From the NCBI GenBank assembly GCA_035700025.1, contig DASSOY010000070.1:1-59827 (forward strand): DNA of 59,827 nt, in the 5' to 3' direction. Position numbers and translations under genes: made by a program. The stretch's first letter is position 1, and every line of letters begins with the position of its first letter. The DNA comes from Bacillales bacterium (lineage in GTDB: Bacteria > Bacillota > Bacilli > Bacillales > DASSOY01). Below the pieces are notes generated by a model. It was given only the letters and a program-made list of their open reading frames with translations. It had not been told where the DNA came from and made no database searches. Positions 1 through 9,414 of this stretch are shown piece after piece.

Positions 1-25
1 ACCCAAGGACGCGCGCAAGCGCAAG

Positions 26-140
<115 letters not shown>

Positions 141-151
141 CGATATATATT

Positions 152-227
152 GGAGGATTAGCTCAGCTGGGAGAGCATCTGCCTTACAAGCAGGGGGTCG
201 GCGGTTCGATCCCGTCATCCTCCACCA
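152..227 (+). tRNA. tRNA-Val (anticodon TAC)
   Basis: This is a 76-nt cloverleaf. The acceptor GGAGGAT pairs with ATCCTCC, the anticodon loop CTTACAA gives TAC, the T-arm is GGTTCGATC, and CCA is encoded. It is the first gene of the cluster. Confidence 0.96.
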
Positions 228-234
228 TTCTTTT

Positions 235-307
235 GCCGGCCTAGCTCAATTGGTAGAGCAACTGAATCGTAATCAGTAGGTTGGGGGTTCAAGTCCTCTG
301 GCCGGCA
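235..307 (+). tRNA. tRNA-Thr (anticodon CGT), no encoded CCA
   Basis: This is a 73-nt cloverleaf. The acceptor GCCGGCC pairs with GGCCGGC and the discriminator is A. The anticodon stem ACTGA/TCAGT encloses the loop ATCGTAA, so the anticodon reads CGT (decodes ACG). The 3' CCA is not encoded and must be added by nucleotidyltransferase. As I recall it, the B. subtilis tRNA at this cluster position has TGT, so the CGT anticodon is a notable difference. Confidence 0.93.
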
Positions 308-400
308 TATCACTCATACTTAGTTCGTCGAATTTCTCATTGCTTGAGTGCGATAGCAGTGGTGTTGAGTGTGTACTTTCAATTCGATATTCTTCCTTGT
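308..400 (+). other. Spacer between tRNA-Thr and tRNA-Lys
   Basis: This 93-base gap is long for the cluster. It contains CACTCA followed by two TGAGTG copies, which could form weak hairpins. I see no promoter, tRNA or reading frame in it. Confidence 0.4.
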
Positions 401-476
401 GAGCCATTAGCTCAGTCGGTAGAGCATCTGACTTTTAATCAGAGGGTCGGAGGTTCGAATCCTCCATGGCTCACCA
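401..476 (+). tRNA. tRNA-Lys (anticodon TTT)
   Basis: This is a 76-nt cloverleaf. The acceptor GAGCCAT pairs with ATGGCTC, the anticodon loop CTTTTAA gives TTT, and CCA is encoded. Confidence 0.96.
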
Positions 477-501
477 TTTTCTTTTTTTGAAGTACCCAGC
501 C

Positions 502-585
502 GCGGGTGTGGCGGAATTGGCAGACGCGCTAGATTTAGGATCTAGTGTCTTTGACGTGGGGGTTCAAGTCCCTCCACCCGCACCA
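502..585 (+). tRNA. tRNA-Leu (anticodon TAG)
   Basis: This is an 84-nt class II tRNA with a long variable arm. The acceptor GCGGGTG pairs with CACCCGC, the anticodon loop TTTAGGA gives TAG, and CCA is encoded. Confidence 0.95.
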
Positions 586-599
586 TCTGTCGTAATGAC

Positions 600-674
600 G
601 CGGAAGTAGTTCAGTGGTAGAACACCACCTTGCCAAGGTGGGGGTCGCGGGTTCGAATCCCGTCTTCCGCTCCA
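600..674 (+). tRNA. tRNA-Gly (anticodon GCC)
   Basis: This is a 75-nt cloverleaf. The acceptor GCGGAAG pairs with CTTCCGC, the anticodon loop TTGCCAA gives GCC, and CCA is encoded. Confidence 0.96.
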
Positions 675-684
675 TTTAAATTAT

Positions 685-770
685 GCCGGGGTGGCGGAAT
701 CGGCAGACGCACAGGACTTAAAATCCTGGGGAGAGGAATCTCCGTGAGGGTTCAAGTCCCTCCCTCGGTA
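685..770 (+). tRNA. tRNA-Leu (anticodon TAA), no encoded CCA
   Basis: This is an 86-nt class II tRNA with a variable arm. The acceptor GCCGGGG pairs with CCTCGGT (two G-U pairs), the discriminator is A, and the anticodon loop CTTAAAA gives TAA. CCA is not encoded; the sequence continues TTGCTC. Confidence 0.94.
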
Positions 771-791
771 TTGCTCAGGATGACTCTTCGA

Positions 792-868
<77 letters not shown>

Positions 869-871
869 TTT

Positions 872-957
872 TAGAAATTAGAAGTGAGAAGTTGGATGTA
901 AGAGCAATAAGTTTTTTTCGAGCATTTCCAACCTCAAACCTCCAATTTCCAACCTCT
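872..957 (+). repeat. Imperfect purine/pyrimidine inverted repeat in tRNA spacer
   Basis: The left arm (about 883-898, GAAGTGAGAAGTTGGA) matches the reverse complement of 927-942 at 12 of 16 positions, and a further related copy lies at 943-957. Similar GTTGGA-type units recur near the second rRNA operon at 59748-59780. It may be a degenerate intergenic repeat tied to rRNA/tRNA spacers. Confidence 0.45.
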
Positions 958-961
958 AGAA

Positions 962-1038
962 CGGGAAGTAGCTCAGCTTGGCAGAGCACTTGGTTTGGGA
1001 CCAAGGGGTCGCAGGTTCAAATCCTGTCTTCCCGACCA
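962..1038 (+). tRNA. tRNA-Pro (anticodon TGG)
   Basis: This is a 77-nt cloverleaf. The acceptor CGGGAAG pairs with CTTCCCG, the anticodon loop TTTGGGA gives TGG, and CCA is encoded. Confidence 0.96.
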
Positions 1039-1054
1039 TTGTTCAAGTTCATAA

Positions 1055-1130
1055 GGGGCCTTAGCTCAGCTGGGAGAGCGCCTGCTTTGCACGCAGGAGG
1101 TCAGCGGTTCGATCCCGCTAGGCTCCACCA
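1055..1130 (+). tRNA. tRNA-Ala (anticodon TGC)
   Basis: This is a 76-nt cloverleaf with anticodon loop TTTGCAC giving TGC, and CCA is encoded. It is the last tRNA of the cluster, followed by a terminator. Confidence 0.96.
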
Positions 1131-1146
1131 TATTCATACGAGATGA

Positions 1147-1182
1147 GTGAGATTAACGAAAAAGTTAACCTCACTTTTTTTA
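1147..1182 (+). terminator. Rho-independent terminator of the rRNA-tRNA operon
   Basis: An 11-bp stem (1147-1157 with 1164-1174, one mismatch) is followed by seven T residues. It ends the 5S-tRNA transcript ahead of mgtC. Confidence 0.88.
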
Positions 1183-1294
1183 TTATTTCCGAGGAAATGC
1201 TCAAGTTTTGTCGAATGAAGGGTGTAAGGATCAAGCAGTCTAACACATATAGATTTTATGGAAAAATGTTTTCGTTCGAGAAAGGTGAGGAGAC

Positions 1295-1993
1295 ATGTTG
1301 GGATTACCTGAAGATGCATGGGTGATGACGATCCGTCTGTTTGTTGCTGCGGTTTTAAGCGGTGTGATCGGCCTAGAGAGAGAGGTTAAACAACATCCGG
1401 CCGGATTTCGCACGCATTTGTTGGTCGGTGTAGGTGCCTGCTTAATGATGCTTTTATCCATTTATGGTTTTCAAGAATTCATCGAAGAAAATGAAAATGC
1501 GCGTCTCGATCCGGCGAGACTTCCCGCTTATGTTGTCAGCGGAATTGGTTTTTTGGGAGCGGGCACGATTCTCGTTCACGGGGTAACGGTGAAAGGTTTA
1601 ACGACAGCAGCATCAATTTGGGTGGTTGCCGGTATCGGCCTCGTTGTCGGAAACGGGATGTTTTTTGAAGCGGTATTGACCACGATCATCGTCGTCCTTA
1701 GTTTACTCTTTTTGAACAAATTCGAAAAAACTTGGATTGGCCGTGCCAGTGCGGAACGTTTGAATGTCGTGGTCAGGAACAAGGCGGTTGAATTATCAAC
1801 GGTGGTCAACCTCGTTGAGAAACAAAACATTGAGGTGCATAAAATTTTAGTTGAGGATTATCCGAATCATCGGGAGCTCGACTTGATCAAATATACGTTG
1901 GTCGTTTCGTACCCCGAACGAAAGTTAACACCGAAGATTTATGATGATTTGTATTCGGTCGACTATATTTACAAAGTGTATACGACCGATTAA
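1295..1993 (+). CDS. MgtC/SapB family membrane protein
   Basis: This is a 232-residue protein of the MgtC/SapB (YhiD-like) family. Four to five hydrophobic segments fill residues 10-145, followed by a soluble C-terminal domain. The family signature is visible: GLERE and RTHLLVGVGA at 26-48, GIGFLGAG at 83-90 and GLTTAASIW at 101-109. In other bacteria such proteins are linked to Mg2+ limitation and control of the F-type ATPase, but the role here is inferred only. GAGGAG lies five bases before the ATG; a second ATG 30 bases on is possible. It stands alone between the tRNA cluster and ctsR, where B. subtilis as I recall it has no such gene, so it looks like an insertion. I see no Mg2+ riboswitch in the 112-base upstream gap. 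Confidence 0.88.
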   Translation: MLGLPEDAWVMTIRLFVAAVLSGVIGLEREVKQHPAGFRTHLLVGVGACLMMLLSIYGFQEFIEENENARLDPARLPAYVVSGIGFLGAGTILVHGVTVKGLTTAASIWVVAGIGLVVGNGMFFEAVLTTIIVVLSLLFLNKFEKTWIGRASAERLNVVVRNKAVELSTVVNLVEKQNIEVHKILVEDYPNHRELDLIKYTLVVSYPERKLTPKIYDDLYSVDYIYKVYTTD

Positions 1994-2030
1994 AGGCTGC
2001 CAAGACCGGCCATAATGGAAGTGAAGTTCA

Positions 2031-2059
2031 TTTACAAACGGTCGCCGAATCGCTATAAT
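2031..2059 (+). promoter_or_regulatory. Sigma-A promoter of the ctsR operon
   Basis: TTTACA (2031-2036) and a perfect TATAAT (2054-2059) are separated by 17 bases. The CtsR operator starts nine bases downstream and so covers the transcription start. Confidence 0.85.
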
Positions 2060-2067
2060 ACAAGTAA

Positions 2068-2084
2068 GATCAAAGATAGTCAAA
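2068..2084 (+). promoter_or_regulatory. CtsR operator
   Basis: GATCAAA-GAT-AGTCAAA matches the known CtsR heptad direct repeat (RGTCAAA-NAN-RGTCAAA) with one mismatch. A third partial heptad GTCAAA follows directly at 2085-2090. It lies between the -10 box and the ribosome-binding site, so bound CtsR would block its own operon. Confidence 0.88.
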
Positions 2085-2105
2085 GTCAAAAGGAGAAGAG
2101 GAAAG

Positions 2106-2570
2106 TTGAAAAACATTTCGGACATCATTGAGCAATATTTGAAAAAGGCTTTGCATGGGAGCGGCGACGATGTTGTCGAAATCAAGCGCAGCGAAATGGC
2201 GGAAAAATTTCAATGTGTCCCTTCTCAAATCAATTATGTGATCAACACGCGCTTCACGATTGAAAAAGGTTATATTGTGGAAAGTAAAAGAGGAGGAGGG
2301 GGATACATCCGCATCATTAAGGTCGTCCCTGAAGACGACGTGCATTTGCTCGACGATGCGATGGCGTTGATCGACCATCGTGTATCCCAACAGACCGCGG
2401 AAGCGATCGTCCTTCGGTTGCTTGAAGAAGAAGTGATTACGAAACGCGAAGCGAAAATGATCTTGAGCGCGGTCGACCGGACGGTGCTGAATGTTGAACT
2501 GCCGCTTCGTGACGAATTAAGGGCGCAAATTTTAAAAGCGATGTTGATCACCTTGAAGTATAAAAATTAA
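2106..2570 (+). CDS. ctsR: Transcriptional repressor CtsR
   Basis: This 154-residue protein is the class III heat-shock repressor that controls clp genes. The N-terminal winged helix-turn-helix contains the conserved QINYVINTRFTIE segment (41-53) and the glycine-rich wing RGGGGY (62-67), whose arginine enters the DNA minor groove and is an McsB phosphorylation site in the characterised homologue. The C-terminal half is the dimer/ClpC-contact domain. The start is a TTG preceded by AGGAGAAGAGG, which aligns with known N-termini. It is the first gene of ctsR-mcsA-mcsB-clpC and is autoregulated through the operator at 2068-2084. Confidence 0.97.
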   Translation: MKNISDIIEQYLKKALHGSGDDVVEIKRSEMAEKFQCVPSQINYVINTRFTIEKGYIVESKRGGGGYIRIIKVVPEDDVHLLDDAMALIDHRVSQQTAEAIVLRLLEEEVITKREAKMILSAVDRTVLNVELPLRDELRAQILKAMLITLKYKN

Positions 2571-2592
2571 CGCGGGAGGGAGTGGGAGTCCT

Positions 2593-3114
2593 ATGGAATG
2601 TCAAGAATGCCATGTAAGACCCGCGACGCTTCATTTTACGAAAATCGTTAATGGCGAAAAAAACGAAATTCATATATGTGAGCAGTGCGCGAAGGAAAAA
2701 GGGGATTTTCATCCGGCTTCGAACAGTTTTTCGATTCATCACTTGTTGTCGGGACTGCTCGGCTTTGAAGATTCGGTCGGCAGCCAAGGGGCGATGCCCT
2801 TACAGAACGAGGAGCCTGACAAATGCCCGAATTGCGGCATGACTTACGGGCAATTCACGAAAAGCGGAAAGTTTGGCTGCTCCCGTTGTTACGAAGTGTT
2901 CGAGGAAAAACTCGACCCCATCTTCCGAAGGGTTCACGGCGGAAATGTTCGTCATACGGGGAAGATTCCGAAACGCGCCGGAAGCGGCATCAAAGTAAAG
3001 CAGCAATTGGAGGAATTGAGAGCCCGGCTGCAAGAACATATTCGAAAAGAAGAGTTTGAGAAAGCCGCCCAAGTGCGGGATCAGATTCGTTCATTGGAAA
3101 AAAAGGGGGAATAG
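2593..3114 (+). CDS. mcsA: Protein-arginine kinase activator McsA
   Basis: McsA (173 residues) activates the arginine kinase McsB and assists ClpC. Two zinc-binding CxxC pairs are visible at C3/C6 with C29/C32, and two more at C78/C81 with C96/C99. A UvrB/UvrC-type motif follows at about 133-170 (EEFEKAAQVRDQIRSLE) and should mediate contact with partner proteins. It lies 22 bases after ctsR and three bases before mcsB in the same operon, under CtsR control. Confidence 0.96.
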   Translation: MECQECHVRPATLHFTKIVNGEKNEIHICEQCAKEKGDFHPASNSFSIHHLLSGLLGFEDSVGSQGAMPLQNEEPDKCPNCGMTYGQFTKSGKFGCSRCYEVFEEKLDPIFRRVHGGNVRHTGKIPKRAGSGIKVKQQLEELRARLQEHIRKEEFEKAAQVRDQIRSLEKKGE

Positions 3115-3117
3115 CCG

Positions 3118-4203
3118 ATGTCCTCTTTGGAACGGTTTATGGCTGATGCAGTCAGCCCGTGGATGAGCGCAAAAGGCCCAGATGCCGATATCGTATTGTC
3201 GAGCCGGATTCGCTTGGCTCGCAATTTGCATTCGTATCCATTCCCCATTTATGCTTCTTCCGAAACGAGTCTTCACGTCTATAATGAATTAAAGGAAAAG
3301 GTGAATGGAAAATCGTACAGTGACCTCGGGAAATTTGACATGGTCACGATTTCCGAACTCAACCCGATCGAGAAACGTGCACTCGTGGAAAAGCATATGA
3401 TTAGTCCGTATCTCGCGGAAGATTCGGTACACGGCGCGTTGCTCATCAACGAAAGCGAATCCGTCGGCATTATGATTAACGAGGAAGATCATCTTCGCAT
3501 CCAATGCTTGTTTCCGGGATTTCAACTGAACGAGGCTCTTACGCTGGCGAACGGCATTGATGATTGGCTTGAGCAAAAACTCGACTACGCCTTTGATGAA
3601 AAAAGGGGCTATTTAACGAGTTGCCCAACAAACGTCGGTACAGGTATGCGCGCATCCGTGATGATGCACTTGCCTGCGCTAGTGATGACGCAACAAATGA
3701 ATCGCATCGCTCCGGCTATTAACCAGCTCGGATTGGTCGTTAGAGGCATTTACGGAGAAGGAAGCGAAGCACTCGGCAACGTCTTTCAAATTTCGAACCA
3801 AATCACATTAGGAAAATCCGAACAAGACATCGTCGAAGATTTGCGTGGTGTCGCGATGCAGTTGATCCAACAAGAAAGAAGTGCCCGCAAATCGCTTTTG
3901 GATTCGTTGAAAATCCGAATGGAAGACAGGGTTTGGCGTTCGTATGGGACATTGGCGCACAGCCGGGTGATTCAATCGAAAGAAGCAGCCACCTGTTTGT
4001 CCGATTTGCGTCTCGGCATCGACATGGGCCTGATTGAAGGGGTCTCGCGGGAAATTTTAAATGAATTAATGATCTTGACCCAGCCGGGATTTTTGCAGCA
4101 ATACGCAGGAAAAACACTCAGCTCTGAAGAAAGAGACGTACTGAGAGCCACTCTTATTAGAAAGAGATTAAAATTGGAAAACAAGCACGAGACATCCGAT
4201 TAA
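3118..4203 (+). CDS. mcsB: Protein arginine kinase McsB
   Basis: This 361-residue ATP:guanido phosphotransferase phosphorylates arginines on proteins such as CtsR, marking them for ClpCP degradation. Visible family features are SSRIRLARN (28-36, nucleotide contact), NEEDHLRIQ (121-129, active-site glutamates) and the catalytic-region cysteine C169 in [12 protein letters not shown]. The length matches the family. It follows mcsA by three bases and precedes clpC by 18, so arginine kinase and unfoldase are made together. Confidence 0.97.
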   Translation: MSSLERFMADAVSPWMSAKGPDADIVLSSRIRLARNLHSYPFPIYASSETSLHVYNELKEKVNGKSYSDLGKFDMVTISELNPIEKRALVEKHMISPYLAEDSVHGALLINESESVGIMINEEDHLRIQCLFPGFQLNEALTLANGIDDWLEQKLDYAFDEKRGYLTSCPTNVGTGMRASVMMHLPALVMTQQMNRIAPAINQLGLVVRGIYGEGSEALGNVFQISNQITLGKSEQDIVEDLRGVAMQLIQQERSARKSLLDSLKIRMEDRVWRSYGTLAHSRVIQSKEAATCLSDLRLGIDMGLIEGVSREILNELMILTQPGFLQQYAGKTLSSEERDVLRATLIRKRLKLENKHETSD

Positions 4204-4221
4204 CAGGAGGCGAGAAACGCT

Positions 4222-6669
4222 ATGATGTTTGGAAGATTTACGGAACGCGCACAAAAAGTGCTGGCCCTTTCTCAAGAAGAGGCCGTGCGCTTAGGCCATA
4301 ATAATGTCGGCACCGAACATATTTTGCTCGGTCTTGTTCGAGAAGGCGAAGGCATTGCCGCAAAAGCGCTCGCAGCTTTAGGACTCGAAACCGAAAAAAT
4401 TCAAAAAGAAGTGGAGACGCTGATTGGCCGAGGGCAGGACGCGGTGCAGACGATCCATTACACCCCGCGTGCGAAAAAAGTGATTGAATTGTCGATGGAC
4501 GAAGCGCGCAAGCTCGGGCATTCCTATGTCGGTACGGAACACATCTTGCTCGGGCTTATTCGCGAAGGTGAGGGCGTAGCCGCGAGAGTGTTAAACAACC
4601 TCGGCATCAGCTTGAATAAAGCGCGCCAACAAGTGTTGCAGCTCCTGGGAAGCAGTGAATCGTCGTCTGCCGGGCACCAAGGTACACGTGGAGCTGGCGG
4701 CGCTAACACGCCGACGCTGGACAGCTTGGCACGCGATCTCACGCAATTGGCGCAAGAAGGCGGACTCGATCCGGTTATTGGACGCAGCAAGGAAATCGAG
4801 CGCGTCGTTGAGGTGTTGAGCCGCCGGACGAAAAACAATCCCGTGCTGATCGGCGAGCCGGGCGTCGGTAAGACGGCCATTGCTGAAGGGTTGGCGCAGC
4901 AAATCGTCAACAATGAAGTTCCCGAGATTTTGCGCGATAAGCGTGTCATGACATTGGATATGGGGACGGTCGTCGCCGGTACGAAGTACCGCGGTGAGTT
5001 CGAGGACCGCTTGAAAAAGGTGATGGACGAAATTCGCCAGGCTGGAAATATTATTTTGTTCATCGATGAATTGCATACGTTGATTGGTGCGGGCGGTGCC
5101 GAAGGCGCGATCGATGCGTCGAACATTTTGAAGCCTGCGCTCGCGCGCGGAGAACTGCAGTGCATCGGTGCGACAACGCTTGACGAGTACAGGAAATATA
5201 TCGAAAAAGATGCCGCGTTGGAACGCCGGTTCCAACCGATTACGGTCGATGAACCGTCGAAAGAGGAATCGGTACAAATTTTAAAAGGATTGCGTGACCG
5301 CTATGAAGCGCACCATCGCGTCACGATCACAGACGAAGCTATCGAGGCAGCGGTTCAGCTTTCGGCCCGTTACATTTCCGACCGCTTCCTTCCCGATAAA
5401 GCCATTGACTTGATCGATGAAGGGGCATCGAAAGTACGGCTGCGTTCGTACACGGCGCCGCCGAATTTGAAAGAGTTGGAGCAAAAGCTCGAAGAAATCC
5501 GCAAGGAGAAAGATGCGGCGGTGCAAGGACAGGAATTCGAGAAAGCGGCGTCGTTGCGCGACAGCGAGCAGAGGTTGCGCGAGCAGCTGGAAGCGACGAA
5601 CAAAGAATGGAAGGCGAAGCAAGGGCAGGAAAATACGGAAGTGACACCGGAAGATATTGCGCAAGTTGTCGCGAACTGGACCGGTATTCCGGTCAAGAAG
5701 CTCGAACAGGAAGAGAGCGAGCGGTTGTTGAAAATGGAAGAAATCCTGCATAATCGCGTCGTCGGGCAGGAAGAAGCTGTGAAGTCGGTTTCGCAGGCCA
5801 TTCGCCGTGCACGTGCGGGGCTGAAAGATCCGAAGCGGCCGATCGGTTCGTTCATCTTCCTCGGACCAACAGGTGTCGGCAAAACGGAATTGGCGCGAGC
5901 GGTTGCAGAAGTGTTGTTTGGTGACGACGAAGCGATCCTTCGCATCGACATGTCGGAATACATGGAGAAGCATACGACTTCGCGACTGGTCGGTTCGCCT
6001 CCGGGTTATGTTGGTCATGAAGAAGGCGGACAGTTGACGGAAAAAGTACGACAAAAACCGTATTCGGTCATCTTGCTCGACGAAATCGAGAAAGCGCATC
6101 CGGAAGTGTTCAACATTTTGCTGCAAGTGCTTGAAGACGGGCGGTTGACGGATTCGAAAGGACGCACGGTCGATTTCCGAAACACCGTATTGATCATGAC
6201 GTCAAACGTTGGCGCGCAAGAACTGAAGCGTAACAGTCATGTCGGGTTCAATGTCGAAACCGAAACGAAAGCGGAATACAGCAAAATGAAAGAAAAAGTG
6301 ATGAGCGAGTTAAAGCGCACGTTCCGTCCTGAGTTTCTTAATCGAATCGATGAAATCATCGTGTTCCACGCCCTTGAAAGGGAACATTTGAAGAAGATTG
6401 TTTCCTTGATGTCCGAACAGCTGAAACGGCGTTTGAAAGAACAAGATATCGATCTTGAATTGACGCCGAAAGCGGAAGAGAAAATTGTCGAACTCGGCTA
6501 TGATCCCGAATACGGAGCACGTCCGTTGCGCCGTGCGCTTCAGAAGCAAATCGAGGATCGTTTGTCTGAAGAGTTGTTGAAAGGAAACATCGAAAAAGGA
6601 AAGAAAGTCAAAATCGGCATAAAAAACGGCGAATTCTCTGTAGAAACAACCGTGAAAACCGGCTCTTAA
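4222..6669 (+). CDS. clpC: ATP-dependent Clp protease ATP-binding subunit ClpC
   Basis: ClpC (815 residues) is the Hsp100 unfoldase that feeds substrates to ClpP. In order: two Clp-N repeats (1-145), AAA+ module D1 with Walker A GEPGVGKT (211-218), a middle domain with a UVR-like coiled coil (about 410-485) that contacts the adaptors McsB and MecA, AAA+ module D2 with Walker A GPTGVGKT (548-555), and the VGF loop (about 673-675) that docks on ClpP. GGAGG precedes the ATG by 11 bases. A terminator-like hairpin follows, separating it partly from radA. Confidence 0.98.
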   Translation: MMFGRFTERAQKVLALSQEEAVRLGHNNVGTEHILLGLVREGEGIAAKALAALGLETEKIQKEVETLIGRGQDAVQTIHYTPRAKKVIELSMDEARKLGHSYVGTEHILLGLIREGEGVAARVLNNLGISLNKARQQVLQLLGSSESSSAGHQGTRGAGGANTPTLDSLARDLTQLAQEGGLDPVIGRSKEIERVVEVLSRRTKNNPVLIGEPGVGKTAIAEGLAQQIVNNEVPEILRDKRVMTLDMGTVVAGTKYRGEFEDRLKKVMDEIRQAGNIILFIDELHTLIGAGGAEGAIDASNILKPALARGELQCIGATTLDEYRKYIEKDAALERRFQPITVDEPSKEESVQILKGLRDRYEAHHRVTITDEAIEAAVQLSARYISDRFLPDKAIDLIDEGASKVRLRSYTAPPNLKELEQKLEEIRKEKDAAVQGQEFEKAASLRDSEQRLREQLEATNKEWKAKQGQENTEVTPEDIAQVVANWTGIPVKKLEQEESERLLKMEEILHNRVVGQEEAVKSVSQAIRRARAGLKDPKRPIGSFIFLGPTGVGKTELARAVAEVLFGDDEAILRIDMSEYMEKHTTSRLVGSPPGYVGHEEGGQLTEKVRQKPYSVILLDEIEKAHPEVFNILLQVLEDGRLTDSKGRTVDFRNTVLIMTSNVGAQELKRNSHVGFNVETETKAEYSKMKEKVMSELKRTFRPEFLNRIDEIIVFHALEREHLKKIVSLMSEQLKRRLKEQDIDLELTPKAEEKIVELGYDPEYGARPLRRALQKQIEDRLSEELLKGNIEKGKKVKIGIKNGEFSVETTVKTGS

Positions 6670-6678
6670 AGCCGTTTC

Positions 6679-6711
6679 CCCGGAAGACGCCAGTCTTTCG
6701 GGTTTTCTTTC
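6679..6711 (+). terminator. Terminator or attenuator between clpC and radA
   Basis: A 10-bp stem (6679-6688 with 6693-6702, one G-U pair, GCCA loop) is followed by TTTTCTTT. In B. subtilis transcription continues into radA-disA, so this may give only partial termination. Confidence 0.75.
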
Positions 6712-6736
6712 TTTGATTCAGCGGGGGGGATCGGTC

Positions 6737-8107
6737 ATGGCGAAAACGAAAGTGAAATATATTTGTCAAGAGTGCGGTTATGAGTCTCCGAAATGGATGG
6801 GGCGTTGCCCTGGATGCCAAACGTGGAATACGATGGTCGAAGAAACGTTCCGGCAGGCGACGCCTTCTTCTCGAGCCGGCCTGACGCAGGCGGCGGGCGG
6901 AAAACCAATTGCGATTTCGGACGTAAAAGGCGAAAAAGAACCCCGGGTGACAACGGAAATGAGCGAGCTGAACCGCGTGCTCGGCGGTGGAATTGTCCCT
7001 GGATCGCTTGTGCTCGTGGGAGGCGATCCGGGTATTGGCAAATCGACGCTGCTCCTGCAAACGTCCGATCAATTGGCACGTAAAGGATATAAAGTGTTGT
7101 ACATTTCCGGCGAAGAATCAGCAAAACAAACAAAGCTGCGTGCTGAGCGTTTTGGCATCAACGCAGCAGAATTGTATGTGATGGCAGAAACCGACCTTGA
7201 CTTAATCGAAAAAGCTGTGGGCGAGCTGAAGCCGAATTTTTTAATCGTCGATTCGATTCAGACCATCCATCGAAATGATTTGTCTTCCGCTCCCGGCAGT
7301 GTTTCACAGGTGAGGGAATGTACAGGCGGATTGATGAAAATTGCAAAGATGAGCGGCGTCGCGACTTTTATCGTCGGCCATGTTACAAAAGAAGGTTCGA
7401 TTGCCGGGCCGCGGCTGCTTGAACATATGGTTGATGCGGTGCTGTACTTTGAAGGGGAACGCCATCATACATACCGGATTTTGCGTGCGGTCAAAAATCG
7501 ATTTGGTTCGACGAATGAAATCGGTGTGTTTGAAATGAAAGAAGCGGGACTTGCGGAAGTGCTTAATCCTTCGGAGATTTTTCTCGAAGAGCGGTCGAAA
7601 GGCGCAGCCGGTTCGACTGTTGTTGCTTCTATGGAAGGAACCCGTACGGTTCTTGTCGAAGTGCAGGCGCTGATTACACCGACGAGTTTTGGCAATCCGC
7701 GCAGAATGGCGACCGGTATAGACCATAATCGCGTATCTTTGCTTATGGCGGTTCTTGAAAAACGTGTAGGGATGCTGCTTCAAAACCAAGATGCCTATTT
7801 GAAAGTTGCCGGCGGTGTGCGTCTAGACGAACCTGCCATTGATCTCGCGATAGCCGTCAGCATTGCTTCAAGTTTTCGTGATCGAGCGGCAAATCCGAGC
7901 GATGTGGTCATCGGCGAAGTCGGACTCACCGGCGAAGTGCGAAGGGTATCGAGAATCGAACAGCGCATTCATGAAGCAGCAAAGCTCGGATTCACGAGGG
8001 CGATCATCTCCGCGAAAAACCTCGGGGGCTGGTCGGCTCCGGCAGGCATTGAAGTCGTCGGAGTCCGTACTGTTGCTGAAGCATTACAGCATACGTTGGG
8101 AGGCTAG
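6737..8107 (+). CDS. radA: DNA repair protein RadA (Sms)
   Basis: RadA (456 residues from the chosen ATG) is a RecA-like ATPase/helicase that extends D-loops and aids recombination and repair. It has an N-terminal C4 zinc finger (C10, C13, C24, C27), Walker [11 protein letters not shown] at 95-104, the RadA-specific KNRFG motif (about 252-256) and a Lon-protease-like C-terminal domain. The ATG at 6737 follows a GGGGGGGAT tract; an upstream ATG at 6713 would fall inside the hairpin T-tract and lacks a ribosome site. It lies next to disA, whose activity RadA modulates in B. subtilis. Confidence 0.96.
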   Translation: MAKTKVKYICQECGYESPKWMGRCPGCQTWNTMVEETFRQATPSSRAGLTQAAGGKPIAISDVKGEKEPRVTTEMSELNRVLGGGIVPGSLVLVGGDPGIGKSTLLLQTSDQLARKGYKVLYISGEESAKQTKLRAERFGINAAELYVMAETDLDLIEKAVGELKPNFLIVDSIQTIHRNDLSSAPGSVSQVRECTGGLMKIAKMSGVATFIVGHVTKEGSIAGPRLLEHMVDAVLYFEGERHHTYRILRAVKNRFGSTNEIGVFEMKEAGLAEVLNPSEIFLEERSKGAAGSTVVASMEGTRTVLVEVQALITPTSFGNPRRMATGIDHNRVSLLMAVLEKRVGMLLQNQDAYLKVAGGVRLDEPAIDLAIAVSIASSFRDRAANPSDVVIGEVGLTGEVRRVSRIEQRIHEAAKLGFTRAIISAKNLGGWSAPAGIEVVGVRTVAEALQHTLGG

Positions 8108-8110
8108 CAC

Positions 8111-9169
8111 ATGGATCAAAACCAAATCAGTGAAATATTGCAATTCGTCGCTCCAGGCACTCCACTGCGGGAAGGCATTGACAACGTGCTGCGTGCAAAA
8201 ACGGGCGGGTTGATCGTCGTCGGCTTCAATGATCGCGTGGAAAAAGTGGTCGAGGGGGGTTTTTCCATCGACTGCCCGTTCTCCCCGGCGGCTTTGTACG
8301 AGCTGGCGAAAATGGACGGGGCGATTATTTTAAATGGAAATGGAACGCGGATATTGCGGGCCAACACGCAATTGATTCCGGATTCTTCGGTTCCTTCGAA
8401 CGAAACAGGCATTCGCCACCGAAGCGCGGAACGAGTGGCGATTCAAACGGCAACGCTCGTCATTTCGATCTCGCAGCGCAGGGATGTCGTGACCCTTTAC
8501 CGGGAACATTTTCGTTACACGTTGAATGAAATCGGCGTAATGCTCGCGAAAGCGAATCAGGCGATTCAAACCTTAGAAAAATATAAAACGGTGCTCGATC
8601 AAGGCGTCACCGATCTTGGCGCACTTGAATTCGAGGAGTTGGTCACGTTTCAAGAAGTCACCCAAGTTCTTCACCGCATTGGAATGGTTTTGAAAATCAA
8701 AAACGAAATCGGCAAATACGTCAATGAACTGGGAACGGAAGGTCGTCTCATAAAGATGCAAATGCAAGAGCTCGTGGCTGGAGTGGAGAAGGAAACGATA
8801 TGGCTCATCCGCGATTATGCACGGAATAAAGACATGGATCCGAATCATATCATGGAACAGTTGGGCAAACTGTCGAACGATGAATTAATGCAGGAGCGCG
8901 TCATTATGAAGCTTCTCGGTTATCCGCAAGGCACCCCATCCGAAGAAAGCATTTATCCGCGCGGGTACCGGATTTTGCACAAAATCCCCCGCTTGCCTTC
9001 CGCGATCGTCGAAAATTTAACGAACGAGTTCGACCATTTGAACCACATCATGAAGGCCACGATCAATCAGTTGGATGACGTCGATGGTATCGGAGAAATT
9101 CGCGCCAGAAAAATCAAACACGGCCTTGAACGGATCCAAGAGCAATTATTTGTCGATCGGAATCTATAA
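8111..9169 (+). CDS. disA: DNA integrity scanning diadenylate cyclase DisA
   Basis: DisA (352 residues) makes c-di-AMP from two ATP and scans DNA for branched structures. The N-terminal DAC domain shows the catalytic DGA (69-71) and RHR (102-104) motifs. A helical spine follows, then a C-terminal helix-hairpin-helix DNA-binding region ([13 protein letters not shown], about 325-337). It starts three bases after the radA stop. c-di-AMP reports on DNA integrity, for example before sporulation. Confidence 0.97.
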   Translation: MDQNQISEILQFVAPGTPLREGIDNVLRAKTGGLIVVGFNDRVEKVVEGGFSIDCPFSPAALYELAKMDGAIILNGNGTRILRANTQLIPDSSVPSNETGIRHRSAERVAIQTATLVISISQRRDVVTLYREHFRYTLNEIGVMLAKANQAIQTLEKYKTVLDQGVTDLGALEFEELVTFQEVTQVLHRIGMVLKIKNEIGKYVNELGTEGRLIKMQMQELVAGVEKETIWLIRDYARNKDMDPNHIMEQLGKLSNDELMQERVIMKLLGYPQGTPSEESIYPRGYRILHKIPRLPSAIVENLTNEFDHLNHIMKATINQLDDVDGIGEIRARKIKHGLERIQEQLFVDRNL

Positions 9170-9199
9170 TTGACGAAAACTGAAATGATGTGTTAAAAT
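9170..9199 (+). promoter_or_regulatory. Promoter upstream of yacL
   Basis: TTGACG (9170-9175) and TAAAAT (9194-9199) are separated by 18 bases, with an extended TGT before the -10. The 245-base gap to yacL also contains a TATAAT at 9243 without a well-spaced -35, and a GGGTG/CACCC hairpin near 9325-9342. Confidence 0.6.
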
Positions 9200-9414
9200 A
9201 CTAAATTCCCTTCATTGACACCATTAAAGGCCTATGTTACCGTATAATCAACCGGCTTATGGAAAATTTTATGAGTCATCCGTGTAACATTCGAGTGAAG
9301 ATTTGGTTACAATGGGGCATAAAGGGTGTGAAAATGCACCCGTTCATATTAAATTAAAATCATAGGGTTTCAAATTTGCTGTTTTGGTCATAATGGTTGA
9401 GGAGGTGAATAACG

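Noticed and set aside
1183..1294. Possible Mg2+ riboswitch before the mgtC-like gene
   Set aside because: The gap is only 112 bases and shows no multi-helix fold or terminator typical of an M-box.
9215..9248. TTGACA and TATAAT upstream of yacL as one promoter
   Set aside because: The boxes are 22 bases apart, too far for sigma-A.
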